DNA of 64,000 nucleotides from Flavobacterium terrisoli (GCF_030167905.1 NZ_JARGNA010000006.1:124001-188000), one strand, 5' to 3'; counted from the first letter of the stretch, positions 1 through 8,447 are shown. Notes: generated by a model from the sequence alone, not told the origin. Made by a program: numbers and translations.

Positions 1-73
1 CGATGGAAGTTTGCTTTTGGCCCAACGCAAAAGTGGAAAAAAGAACAAGTAAACCACAGAAGTAATTCCTCAT
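1..73 (-). CDS. N-terminus of a signal-peptide protein, probably the sensor kinase partner (partial)
   Basis: The start codon overlaps the stop of the response regulator as ATGA, so the two are probably translationally coupled. Only about 24 codons lie inside the window. They read MRNYFCGLLVLFSTFALGQ followed by KQTSI, a classic export signal with a cleavage site after ALG-Q. In Bacteroidota, LytTR regulators are usually encoded next to a LytS/YehU-type histidine kinase that often has a signal peptide and periplasmic TPR repeats. That partner identity is inference from context, because no kinase sequence is visible here. Confidence 0.6.
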   Translation of the reverse strand, partial: MRNYFCGLLVLFSTFALGQKQTSI

Positions 74-774
74 AACAGCATTTTTACACTCTCTTTATAG
101 CTTCTTCCTACAGGAATTAAAGCATTATTGCTAAGCATGATTTCCTGAGCGGAAACTTTCTTTACAAATTGTTTCTGAATGGCAAAGCTTCGATGGATTC
201 GGGTGAAAGACTGAAAAGGATCTTGTTTTAAAAGCGAACCGATATTCGACCAGATGCAGTGTTTCTTTTGCTCGGTCACCAAAAGTGTATAATCCTTTAA
301 AGCTTCTAAATATAAAATGTCGAACAGTTTGATTTTGGATTTTTCGTTGCCTTCCTTAATATAAATCACATCGTCACCGATGCTCAATTCGAATAGTGAA
401 GCCTTTTCCTTGATTTCCAAAAACTGATCAACGCGTTGCATTGCTCTTTCAAATCTTTCGAAGCGTAAAGGTTTTACAATAAAATCTAGCGTTTCCAATT
501 CGAAGCTTTCTACGGCATATTCAGCATGGCCGGTGATAAAAATGCAGACCGGAACTTCCATGGCTTTTTTTCGGAATTCCACACCGCTGAATCCGGGCAT
601 GTCAATGTCGAGAAAAAGAATGTCAATGGGAGTTTTGGTTAAAATGTCCAGCGCCTCTTGAGCAGAACTATAAGCACCAATGATGTTGAGTTGAGGAAAT
701 TTTTTGGCAAATGACAAAACCATCAGCCGATCTATGTCTTCATCGTCAATAATTAAACAGTTCCATTTTTTCAT
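70..774 (-). CDS. LytTR-family response regulator
   Basis: A two-domain cytoplasmic transcription factor. Residues 1-120 form a CheY-like receiver with the acidic pocket IIDDED near residue 8, the likely phospho-acceptor D56 in FLDIDMPG and the conserved lysine in FIVKPL. Residues from about 135 form a LytTR DNA-binding domain (ILYLEALKDYTLL, FTRIHRSFAI, IPVGRSY). I chose the ATG at 774 over an in-frame TTG at 795, because a TATTTTTG promoter element at 793-800 overlaps that TTG. The gene overlaps the downstream signal-peptide gene by 4 bases and is divergent from the repeat protein at 906. LytTR domains bind direct repeats about two helical turns apart, and such a repeat lies in the intergenic region. 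Confidence 0.93.
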   Translation of the reverse strand: MKKWNCLIIDDEDIDRLMVLSFAKKFPQLNIIGAYSSAQEALDILTKTPIDILFLDIDMPGFSGVEFRKKAMEVPVCIFITGHAEYAVESFELETLDFIVKPLRFERFERAMQRVDQFLEIKEKASLFELSIGDDVIYIKEGNEKSKIKLFDILYLEALKDYTLLVTEQKKHCIWSNIGSLLKQDPFQSFTRIHRSFAIQKQFVKKVSAQEIMLSNNALIPVGRSYKESVKMLL

Positions 775-792
775 TTTGACCACTTTATCCTT

Positions 793-800
793 CAAAAATA
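793..800 (-). promoter_or_regulatory. Candidate -7 box of the LytTR regulator gene
   Basis: Reads TATTTTTG on the minus strand, a full match to the Bacteroidota TAnnTTTG consensus, 18 bases before the ATG at 774. No TTG is found at the expected -33 distance, so the match is partial. Confidence 0.4.
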
Positions 801-817
801 ATAAAAAATGTTAAAAT

Positions 818-854
818 ATGTCATTCGTATAATATAAATGTCGTTGGTATAATA
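818..854. promoter_or_regulatory. Tandem direct repeat, candidate LytTR operator
   Basis: Two copies of ATGTCRTTSGTATAATA start at 818 and 838, exactly 20 bases apart, with 15 of 17 positions identical. Known LytTR regulators such as AgrA and AlgR recognise paired 9-base direct repeats spaced about two helical turns apart, and the GTCGTTGGT segment fits part of the published consensus. The site lies between the divergent regulator and the repeat-protein gene, upstream of a weak -7 box CAATTTTG at 881-888. This would suit an activator. Confidence 0.55.
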
Positions 855-905
855 GTCAGATTTGGTGCGTTTTAAATTTTCAATTTTGCCAAAAAAACAA
901 TAAAA

Positions 906-3563
906 ATGAAAGCATTTTTCAGACTCGGATTATTATTTTGTTTCTTTCAAACGTATGCTCAGGTTGGAATCAATACCACAACACCAGGTGCTCAACTTGA
1001 GATAAAAGCGAGCAATCAATCGGCACCGGCTAACAATGACGGAATCATTATTCCGAAAGTGGATGCTTTCCCGGTTACAAATCCGACTGCGACCCAACAA
1101 GGTATGATGGTTTATTTGACCACCGCTTCTGGAAGCAATACTCCCGGATTTTATTATTGGGACAATGCCACAACGAGTTGGATTGGAATTGTTTCAACTG
1201 CCAATGGTGATAAGGATTGGTACAAAGCCGGAACTACCGATACGCCTTCAAATACAGACAGTATGTATCATATGGGTAACGTTGGGATAGGATTGAATAG
1301 CCCAAGTTTTCCTTTGCATTTTCAGTCAAGTTTGGGAGATAAAGTTTCTTTTTGGGGAAGCGGTGCCAATCATTATGGCTTTGGATTGCAATCCAATTTA
1401 TTTCAAATACATTCCGATTTTAATTTCAGCGACATTGCTTTTGGTTATGGAAGTAGTGCTGCTTTTACCGAAACAGTCCGTTTCAAAGGAAACGGGTTTG
1501 TGGGTATAGGCAATACCAACCCAACGGTTCCACTGCAATTTGGGTGGGGACTTGGCGACAGAATATCTTTTTATGGTAACGCGGCAGCCCACCATGGAAT
1601 CGGCATCCAGGATTATTTACTGCAAATCCATGGTGGTATCGTTTCAGATGATATTGCTTTTGGTTACGGCAGTAGTGCTTCTTTTACTGAAAGAATGCGA
1701 ATCAAAGGAACAGGGAATGTTGGGATAGGAACTTCTAGTCCTTCGTCAAGATTACATATTCAAAATGGGACTTCAGGAATAACGGCTAACGGGAGTTCTT
1801 TACTTACTGTGGAAGGCAGCGGTGCCAATGTGTATGCAAATATACTTTCTACACAAGAGACTGGCGTTTTGTTTGGTGCCAGTGGAGCATCGGCTAACGG
1901 AGGTGTAATCTATAACTCAACCACTTATCCTAATAGTATGATGTTTAGAACGGGAGGCAACGCCAATCGAATGATTATTGGTTCGACAGGAAAAGTGGCA
2001 TTAGGTAATTTTACGCCTACTGTTCAATTAGAATTTGATAATGTTTTAGGAGAGAAAATTTGCCTCTTTGGAACTTCTTCAAATATGTATGGTTTCGGGA
2101 TTCAAAGTGCATTATTACAAATGTATACACCAAGTAGTGCCAATGATATAGCTTTTGGATATGGAACAACGGATGCCTTAGTTGAACGAATGCGAATTAA
2201 AGGGACTGGCAATGTGGGTATTGGTACATCCGCACCTTCATCCCGACTTCATGTTCAAAATGGTTCTTCAGGAATTGCTGCCAACGGCAGTTCATTGCTT
2301 ACGGTTGAAGGCAGCGGTACCAATGTGTATACCAATTTACTTTCTACCCAGGAAACAGGCGTTTTGTTTGGAGCCAGTGGCGCATCGGCTAACGGAGGTG
2401 TGATTTACAATTCTACCGCTTATCCAAATAGTATGATGTTTAGAACCGGTGGAAATACCAACAGAATGGTTATCGGTTCTACCGGGAATGTTGCATTAGG
2501 TAATTTTACCCCTGAGTTTCCGCTTCATTTTAGCGATGGTTATGGTGATAAGGTATCACTTTGGGGCAGTACGCTTACCAATCATTATGGTTTCGGAATT
2601 CAAAATAAATTATTACAAATATATGCCGATTATGATTTCAGCGACATAGCTTTCGGATATGGGAGCAGCGCTTCCTTTACCGAAAGAATGAGAATTAAAG
2701 GAAGTGGTAATATTGGAATTGGGACTACGAGTCCATCCTCTAAATTACACGTTAGAGGCAATTCTTCAGGGATGACGCCCAATACTTCAGCTTTGGTTAC
2801 CATTGAAAATGATGTGTCTACCTATATGAATTTGCTTTCGGGATCGGAAACAGGAGTTTTGTTCGGGTCAAATGCAACAGCTACCAGCGGAGGAATCATT
2901 TATAACTCAGCAGGAGTGCCGAATGGATTGCTTTTCAGAACAAATAACAATACAACTAAAATGGTGGTTACCAGCGATGGATTTGTGGGTGTTGGAGGAA
3001 CATTTACACCTCAGGTTCCATTGCACATAACCGATTATACCTTAGGTGAAAAAATTGCCATCTATGGTTCGGCAGCAGCCAATTATGGTTTTGGGATTCA
3101 GGGGAACTTAATGCAAATCCATTCAGATTTATCAGGAAGTGATATCGCTTTTGGTTATGGAAGCAGCAGTTCTTTTACTGAAAGAATGCGTATTAAAGGA
3201 ACCGGTGAAGTTGGAATTGGGACCAATGCACCAACTGCAGAACTCGAAGTCAATGGCTTTACAAAAATGGGAGGCAGTACTGCTCCAGCGGTGAAAATGA
3301 TCAAGTTAACAGGAACAACCAGTAATACCCAAGGAGGATTTGTACAACTTGTTCATGGGTTGACCAGTTCGAAAATATTATCAGCAAGTGTTTTGGTAGA
3401 GTATAGTTCAGGGAATTCTGTACCGCCTTCTTATACAGCATCTGCAGGTTATGAGTATGACTATTACGTTTCAAGTACGAGTGTTGTGGTTTGGAACAAA
3501 ACGGCTAATTCAGCTAATATTTTAACCAAGCCGATTCGAGTTCTCGTAACTTACGAGGAATAG
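906..3563 (+). CDS. Secreted modular repeat protein with VGIGT repeats (fibre-like)
   Basis: An 885-residue exported protein with signal peptide MKAFFRLGLLFCFFQTYAQ. After a VGINTTTPGAQLEI opening it is built from two module types. Module A (about 70 residues, PLHF-LGDK-YGFGIQ-LLQIH-DIAFGYGSS-ERMRIKG-VGIG) starts near residues 137, 208, 373, 537 and 700. Module B (about 95 residues, SSRLH-LLTVEGSG-ETGVLFGASGASANGG-MMFRTGG) occurs three times, giving the order A-A-B-A-B-A-B-A. The first two B copies are almost identical in DNA, which suggests recent duplication. VGIGT repeats resemble phage tail-fibre and trimeric beta-rich fibre proteins. The C-terminus (PIRVLVTYEE) is not a recognisable T9SS sorting domain. 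Function is unknown; a surface fibre or adhesin under the neighbouring LytTR system is inference. Confidence 0.85.
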   Translation: MKAFFRLGLLFCFFQTYAQVGINTTTPGAQLEIKASNQSAPANNDGIIIPKVDAFPVTNPTATQQGMMVYLTTASGSNTPGFYYWDNATTSWIGIVSTANGDKDWYKAGTTDTPSNTDSMYHMGNVGIGLNSPSFPLHFQSSLGDKVSFWGSGANHYGFGLQSNLFQIHSDFNFSDIAFGYGSSAAFTETVRFKGNGFVGIGNTNPTVPLQFGWGLGDRISFYGNAAAHHGIGIQDYLLQIHGGIVSDDIAFGYGSSASFTERMRIKGTGNVGIGTSSPSSRLHIQNGTSGITANGSSLLTVEGSGANVYANILSTQETGVLFGASGASANGGVIYNSTTYPNSMMFRTGGNANRMIIGSTGKVALGNFTPTVQLEFDNVLGEKICLFGTSSNMYGFGIQSALLQMYTPSSANDIAFGYGTTDALVERMRIKGTGNVGIGTSAPSSRLHVQNGSSGIAANGSSLLTVEGSGTNVYTNLLSTQETGVLFGASGASANGGVIYNSTAYPNSMMFRTGGNTNRMVIGSTGNVALGNFTPEFPLHFSDGYGDKVSLWGSTLTNHYGFGIQNKLLQIYADYDFSDIAFGYGSSASFTERMRIKGSGNIGIGTTSPSSKLHVRGNSSGMTPNTSALVTIENDVSTYMNLLSGSETGVLFGSNATATSGGIIYNSAGVPNGLLFRTNNNTTKMVVTSDGFVGVGGTFTPQVPLHITDYTLGEKIAIYGSAAANYGFGIQGNLMQIHSDLSGSDIAFGYGSSSSFTERMRIKGTGEVGIGTNAPTAELEVNGFTKMGGSTAPAVKMIKLTGTTSNTQGGFVQLVHGLTSSKILSASVLVEYSSGNSVPPSYTASAGYEYDYYVSSTSVVVWNKTANSANILTKPIRVLVTYEE

Positions 3564-3592
3564 TCAACCGCATATTTTTATGTTAATAGGAG

Positions 3593-3622
3593 TTCGATAA
3601 TTTGTTTTTCATAGTATATTTG
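3593..3622 (+). promoter_or_regulatory. Candidate promoter of the DUF58 gene, leaderless geometry
   Basis: TTC at 3593-3595, 19 bases, then TATATTTG at 3615-3622, a perfect -7 box with a one-mismatch -33 box. The box ends only 4 bases before the ATG at 3627, so transcription would start at or next to the start codon. Confidence 0.5.
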
Positions 3623-3626
3623 AAAA

Positions 3627-4553
3627 ATGAACATCGAATCACAAATAGAGAAAATATCGAGTTTCCAGCACCTTGAATTGTTGGCCAATCAGGTAGTGGA
3701 AGGTTTTATCTCGGGAATGCACAAATCCCCTTTTCACGGATTTTCAGCTGAATTTGCCGAACATAAAGTCTATAATTCCGGCGAAAGCACCAAGCATATC
3801 GACTGGAAATTATTTGCCAAGACAGACCGATTGTACACCAAAAAGTTTGAAGAAGAAACCAATCTTCGTTGTCATTTGATTATCGATAATTCCTCGTCAA
3901 TGCATTATCCGAAATTGAAAAACGATGAGTTATTTTACCATAATAAAATTGGTTTTTCCGTATTGGCTTCAGCTGTTTTGATGAATTTATTAAAGAAACA
4001 GCGTGATGCTGTTGGCTTGAGCGTGTATTCGGATACTTATGAATATTATGCGCCCGAAAAAGGAAGTGATCGCCATCACCGCATGATTTTGAACAAACTG
4101 GAGCAGCTTTTGGAAAAACCAGCGACATCCAAAAGCACAGATACCGTGACTTTTTTGCATCAGATAGCCGAAAAAATTCACCGTCGCTCAATGATTATCC
4201 TGTTTACCGATATGTTTCAAACCGGCAATAATGAAGCGTTGTTCAATGCATTGCAACATTTAAAGCATGATAAGCATAAAGTTGTCGTGTTTCATGTGAT
4301 TGATAAGAAAACCGAAATCAATTTCAATTTTGACAATGCACCGAGAAAATTCATCGATTTGGAAACCGGTGAACAGATCAATGTTTTTGCAGACACCATA
4401 AAAGAAGCCTACGAAGAAAAGGTAAATGGGTATTTCAAATCACTGGCGATGACTTGTGCCCAAAACAAAATTAAGTACGTTCCGGTGGCAGTTGAAGAAA
4501 GTTTTGAAAAAATTTTAACGACATACTTGGTTGAAAAACAAATGTTTGGTTAG
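3627..4553 (+). CDS. DUF58 domain protein (VWA-like, MoxR-associated family)
   Basis: 308 residues with the DUF58 signature: residues 38-75 contain GFSAEFAEHKVYNSGES, then HIDWKLFAKTDRLYTKKFEEE. A von Willebrand A-like core follows, with a MIDAS-type DxSxS motif at residues 87-91 (DNSSS). No signal peptide or membrane segment is visible, so it is probably cytoplasmic. DUF58 proteins normally sit beside a MoxR-type AAA ATPase and VWA/BatA proteins. None is adjacent here, so this copy is orphaned within the window. The molecular role is not established; a metal-dependent chaperone or assembly function is inferred from the family. Confidence 0.9.
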   Translation: MNIESQIEKISSFQHLELLANQVVEGFISGMHKSPFHGFSAEFAEHKVYNSGESTKHIDWKLFAKTDRLYTKKFEEETNLRCHLIIDNSSSMHYPKLKNDELFYHNKIGFSVLASAVLMNLLKKQRDAVGLSVYSDTYEYYAPEKGSDRHHRMILNKLEQLLEKPATSKSTDTVTFLHQIAEKIHRRSMIILFTDMFQTGNNEALFNALQHLKHDKHKVVVFHVIDKKTEINFNFDNAPRKFIDLETGEQINVFADTIKEAYEEKVNGYFKSLAMTCAQNKIKYVPVAVEESFEKILTTYLVEKQMFG

Positions 4554-4591
4554 CAATAAAAAACAAGGTTGTTTTTTTTATTAAAAAAAAG

Positions 4592-4621
4592 TTGCAGGAA
4601 TCAAAATCAGTTGTATATTTG
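4592..4621 (+). promoter_or_regulatory. Promoter of tRNA-Asp
   Basis: TTG at 4592-4594, a 19-base spacer and TATATTTG at 4614-4621, a full match to the Bacteroidota -33/-7 promoter. The tRNA begins 18 bases further on. Confidence 0.8.
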
Positions 4622-4639
4622 CAACCGCAATTAAGCGAT

Positions 4640-4713
4640 GGTTTGGTAGTTCAGTTGGTTAGAATACATGCCTGTCACGCATGGGGTCGCGGGTTCGAGT
4701 CCCGTCCAGACCG
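4640..4713 (+). tRNA. tRNA-Asp (anticodon GTC)
   Basis: A 74-base cloverleaf. The acceptor arm GGTTTGG pairs with CCAGACC with one G-U pair. The anticodon loop is CTGTCAC, giving GTC. The T arm reads GCGGG-TTCGAGT-CCCGT, with discriminator G. The 3' CCA is not encoded. Confidence 0.96.
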
Positions 4714-4724
4714 CTAAAATTGGG

Positions 4725-4753
4725 AAAGGTTTTCGGAAACGAAAACCTTTTTT
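4725..4753 (+). terminator. Intrinsic terminator after tRNA-Asp
   Basis: An 11-bp stem AAAGGTTTTCG / CGAAAACCTTT closed by a GAAA tetraloop and followed by a T run. Confidence 0.85.
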
Positions 4754-4867
4754 GCCCAAAATAGGATTTTAAATAAATCTGATTTTTAGGTTCCAAAAAA
4801 GCAAACGAAATGCATCTGTCATTTTAGAAAATGTAAGCAGGTCATTTAAAATTAGTTGTGTTGTTTC

Positions 4868-4890
4868 GATACGAATTTGTAACTCGTATC
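4868..4890. repeat. Small palindrome (REP-like candidate)
   Basis: GATACGA, 9 bases, TCGTATC: a perfect 7-bp stem in a non-coding gap. It resembles short dispersed palindromes seen in Bacteroidota intergenic DNA, but the window shows only one copy. Confidence 0.35.
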
Positions 4891-4913
4891 AAGGTTTAGT
4901 AGTTAGACCAATG

Positions 4914-4947
4914 AAAAGCTTTCCACTTTATTGTGGATGGCTTTTTT
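4914..4947 (+). terminator. Intrinsic terminator without an obvious upstream gene
   Basis: AAAAGCTTTCCAC pairs with GTGGATGGCTTTT (12 of 13 positions paired, one a G-U) around a 6-base loop, followed by a run of six T. Confidence 0.7.
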
Positions 4948-5125
4948 GCTTTATAGAAGTTCCATTTCTATTCGTTTATAAGTCAGAATGAGCATTTACT
5001 CATTCAAAGCCCTCAAATTCTAATTTTTTTTATGTAATTCATTGAAAAATTGTAAATTGCATTTTCCTTTTTTCAGGGTTTTTGAAAAAAGAATTCAAAA
5101 CAACAATCAATCTAACCAATGTCTT

Positions 5126-8100
5126 ATGAAAAAATTATTACTTATTCTCATCTTATTTTTTTCCACTTCAATTTTGTTGGCTCAAAATTTTAACCAGCCT
5201 TCACAATTTAATAATGTGTGTGATGAAAACAATGACGGATTTGCCTCTTTTTGGCTGGGAGAAATCTCTTTTGAAATTCTCGGAAATTTAAGCTCCCAAG
5301 ATTACGTCGTGACACATCATGAAACGCAAGCTGATGCAGCTATAGGGGCTAATGCACTGACAAGCCCTTACGAAAACATCAACCCATGGACGCAAACTAT
5401 TTTTGTTAGAATCGTAACTGTTGCTACAAACGATGTTACGATTTTGACCTATAACCTGAATGTTAATCCAACGCCGGAAGCGCCAATACAAACGATTACC
5501 CATTGTACCGATGTAACTACTAGTTTTCAATGTTGGGATTTGACTAGTGTAATTCCTTCTATCATCATGGGACAAGGAGGTTTGGAAGTTCAATTTTTTA
5601 TGACAGAAATGGACGCACAGGTGAATGCAAATGCAATAGCAAATCCTGCATGTTATCTTAGTATGACAATGCCGCCAAATGAACCGCCGGTTTATTACAG
5701 GGTTACTAATATGGCAACAGGTTGTTCATCTATTGGAATGATACAATTGGTTACAATCAATTGCGAAAACCCAAATTGTCCTGCGCCAACACAACTTGCA
5801 GTTACCAATGTTACACAAACTTCAGCTACGCTTAGCTGGACTTCGGGTGGCACAGAAACTTCTTGGAATATAGGAATTACTGCTAATGGAATGCCGGTGA
5901 CTACTATTTTTACACAGGTAAATCCATATGTATTAACAGATTTAATGTGTGACACTAATTATGTTTTTAATGTTATTGCTAACTGTGATGCTTCAGGAGT
6001 AAGTACAGGTTCGAGCTGGGGCGAGTTTATGACCATGGCTTGTCCGCCACAACCGGGTCAGGCAACTAATATAACCATTTGTGGAGATACTGATTCGGGT
6101 TGTTTTAATCTCACCATTAATGACGATTTTATCATCGGGAATTTAAATCCGGCTGATTATACCATTACCTATCATTTGACTCAGGCAAATGCAGATGCAG
6201 ATATGCTGGCCATTACCAATCCGAGTAATTTCTGTGCACAACACGGGACAGTAATTTATGCCCGATTGGAGGAGAATGCCAATCCTTCATCATTTCAAAC
6301 TTTCCCATTTGCTTTGGTGGTTGAGACATATATAGTAGCAATATTTCAATTGAACGATATAAGTCAGTGTGATACGGATAACGACAATATTGTAACTTTT
6401 GATTTGACATCAGTTCAAACACAAATCAATACCGGAAACACTTTAGAATATTATCCGAGTTGGGCCAATGCCATAAATCAGGTAGTGCCTTTTAACAACC
6501 CATCAGCTGTAAATTTGAGTGTTCAAAACCCTGTTACGGATGTTTTTGTAAGAGAGATTGTGCCTAATGGGTGCGATAATATTTATAATTTCCAATTACT
6601 GGCTTACGGGGATTGTAATTTAGGATATACCTGTGAGATGGCTAATTCATTGTGTAACTCATTGGGCGCTCCTTTTTCCAATACCGTTGGTATGAATGGA
6701 ACTCCTTATGGATGTCTGGGGTCGGCACCAAACCCAACATGGTTTTATCTGCCGATAAGCTCTTCAGGAAGCATTAATTTACAAATCAATCAGGTAACCA
6801 ATGGAGGAACTCCTATTGATGTTGATTATATCGTTCACGGTCCGTTTTCCAGTCCAACTATGCCTTGTGGCAATCCGGAATTATTGGCAAATAGTATAGT
6901 TTCTTGTAGTTTTTCTGCTGCTGCGGTTGAATTTCCTTTTATTCCAAATGCACAAGCAGGACAATACTATTTAATTATGGTAACCAACTATAGCGGTCAA
7001 CCGGGTTTAATAACCATTTCGGAAGTTGAATCTACAGGAACAATTGATTGTTCGGGGTTGAGATTGAATGCTTTCCTTGATTCAAATAATAATGGAACAC
7101 AGGACAATGGAGAACAAAATTTCCCTTTAGGGCAATTTACTTATGAAATCAATAATAATGGCAATGTTCACAATATTGTTTCTCCAACGGGAATTTATCA
7201 TATTTATGATACCAATGGCGCAAACTCTTATGATTTGAGTTATGCCATTAATCCAAATTATTTAGCGTCTTATGGTATTACAACATCATCTTATAGTAAT
7301 GTGCAAGTAGTTGTTGGAGGTGGAGTAACTACCTATAATTTCCCAATAACAGTAACCCAAACCTATAACGATTTGGCTGTAAATATCGTTCCGTTAAATG
7401 CACCAAGACCTGGTTTTACCTATATGAATAAAATTGTATATACCAATAATGGTAACCAAACTGTTGCATCGGGAACGGTAACGTTTAACCACGATCCGTT
7501 AGTTTCCATTACTGCAAACACACAGTCAGGAACAACGCCGATAACCAATGGATTCACTTATAATTTCACCAATTTGTTACCGTTTGAGTCAAGAGAAATG
7601 ACAGTAACTATGCAGGTGCCGACCATTCCGACTGTTGCAATTGGAGGCTTGTTAACCAATACGGCTTCAATCGTACCATTAACAGGCGATGTGGTTCCAC
7701 TCAATAATAATGTTTCAAGCACCCAGGTTATCATTGGTTCTTATGATCCAAATGACAAAATGGAAGCGCATGGTGGAAGAATCCTTCATTCCACATTTAC
7801 GTCAAATGATTATTTAACCTATACCATCCGTTTCGAAAATTCGGGAACAGCCAATGCTGAGAACGTAAGGGTAAACGATCTTTTAGATGCTGATTTGGAT
7901 GAAAGTACCATCAGAATGGTAAGTGCCAGTCATCCATACATTATGGACAGATTGGGTAGTAATGTCAATTGGATTTTTGATGATATTCAATTACCGCCAT
8001 CTGTAGCCAACACCAATATCGGTAAAGGATATATTACTTTCCAAATAAAACCAAGAGCAGGATACTCGGTTGGTGATATTATCCCAAATACGGCGTCAAT

Positions 8101-8428
8101 TTATTTTGATTTCAATCCGGCGATTGTAACCAATACCTTCAATACGGAATTTGTACAGCAATTAGGTCTTGGCGAATTTGAAAATGGTGATTTTGTGTTC
8201 TACCCGAATCCGGTTTCAGATATGGTAACCATCAAGGTTAAAAACAATGGAACGATTTCAAATATTGCGGTGTATGATGTATTGGGCAAAATGATCATCG
8301 CTCAAAAACCAACCACAGCTTTGTCAACACAAACACTTGATATGTCTTCGGTATCGAAAGGAATGTACTTGCTTGAAGTGACTACCGATGCCAACCTGAA
8401 AGTAGTGAAGAAATTAATCGTAGAATAA
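5126..8428 (+). CDS. Large T9SS-secreted protein with FN3 and DUF7619-type domains
   Basis: 1100 residues from the ATG at 5126. An upstream in-frame TTG at 5042 would add 28 residues before the signal peptide MKKLLLILILFFSTSILLAQ and is rejected. Several beta-sandwich segments follow. A fibronectin type III domain starts near CPAPTQLAVTNVTQTSATL. Next come a calcium-site-like segment (DSNNNGTQDNGEQNF) and a conserved module (YDPNDKMEAHGG, YTIRFENSGTANAENV, GDIIPNTASIYFDFNP) of the kind annotated DUF7619. The last about 75 residues are a type A T9SS sorting domain (FYPNPVSDMVTIK, KGMYLLEV, KKLIVE). The protein is probably surface-attached or released. The C-terminal half is paralogous to the proteins at 32161 and 35366. 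Its specific ligand is unknown. Confidence 0.9.
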   Translation: MKKLLLILILFFSTSILLAQNFNQPSQFNNVCDENNDGFASFWLGEISFEILGNLSSQDYVVTHHETQADAAIGANALTSPYENINPWTQTIFVRIVTVATNDVTILTYNLNVNPTPEAPIQTITHCTDVTTSFQCWDLTSVIPSIIMGQGGLEVQFFMTEMDAQVNANAIANPACYLSMTMPPNEPPVYYRVTNMATGCSSIGMIQLVTINCENPNCPAPTQLAVTNVTQTSATLSWTSGGTETSWNIGITANGMPVTTIFTQVNPYVLTDLMCDTNYVFNVIANCDASGVSTGSSWGEFMTMACPPQPGQATNITICGDTDSGCFNLTINDDFIIGNLNPADYTITYHLTQANADADMLAITNPSNFCAQHGTVIYARLEENANPSSFQTFPFALVVETYIVAIFQLNDISQCDTDNDNIVTFDLTSVQTQINTGNTLEYYPSWANAINQVVPFNNPSAVNLSVQNPVTDVFVREIVPNGCDNIYNFQLLAYGDCNLGYTCEMANSLCNSLGAPFSNTVGMNGTPYGCLGSAPNPTWFYLPISSSGSINLQINQVTNGGTPIDVDYIVHGPFSSPTMPCGNPELLANSIVSCSFSAAAVEFPFIPNAQAGQYYLIMVTNYSGQPGLITISEVESTGTIDCSGLRLNAFLDSNNNGTQDNGEQNFPLGQFTYEINNNGNVHNIVSPTGIYHIYDTNGANSYDLSYAINPNYLASYGITTSSYSNVQVVVGGGVTTYNFPITVTQTYNDLAVNIVPLNAPRPGFTYMNKIVYTNNGNQTVASGTVTFNHDPLVSITANTQSGTTPITNGFTYNFTNLLPFESREMTVTMQVPTIPTVAIGGLLTNTASIVPLTGDVVPLNNNVSSTQVIIGSYDPNDKMEAHGGRILHSTFTSNDYLTYTIRFENSGTANAENVRVNDLLDADLDESTIRMVSASHPYIMDRLGSNVNWIFDDIQLPPSVANTNIGKGYITFQIKPRAGYSVGDIIPNTASIYFDFNPAIVTNTFNTEFVQQLGLGEFENGDFVFYPNPVSDMVTIKVKNNGTISNIAVYDVLGKMIIAQKPTTALSTQTLDMSSVSKGMYLLEVTTDANLKVVKKLIVE

Positions 8429-8447
8429 ATTTTAATCTTTCAAATAC

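Larger units (their letters stand above)
4754..5125 (+). other. Gene-free gap after tRNA-Asp; possible small transcript
   Basis: About 370 bases without a convincing coding region. It holds a perfect 7-bp inverted repeat at 4868-4890 and a second strong terminator at 4914-4947. A terminator not preceded by a recognised gene suggests a short RNA, but no good -33/-7 pair was found, so this is only a suggestion. The rest (4950-5125) is AT-rich leader of the next gene with nothing recognisable. Confidence 0.3.

Noticed and set aside
1600..3200. Regular DNA repeats that could suggest a CRISPR array
   Set aside because: The repeats are long, coding, kept in frame and imperfect. They reflect protein modules, with no short repeat/spacer structure and no cas genes.
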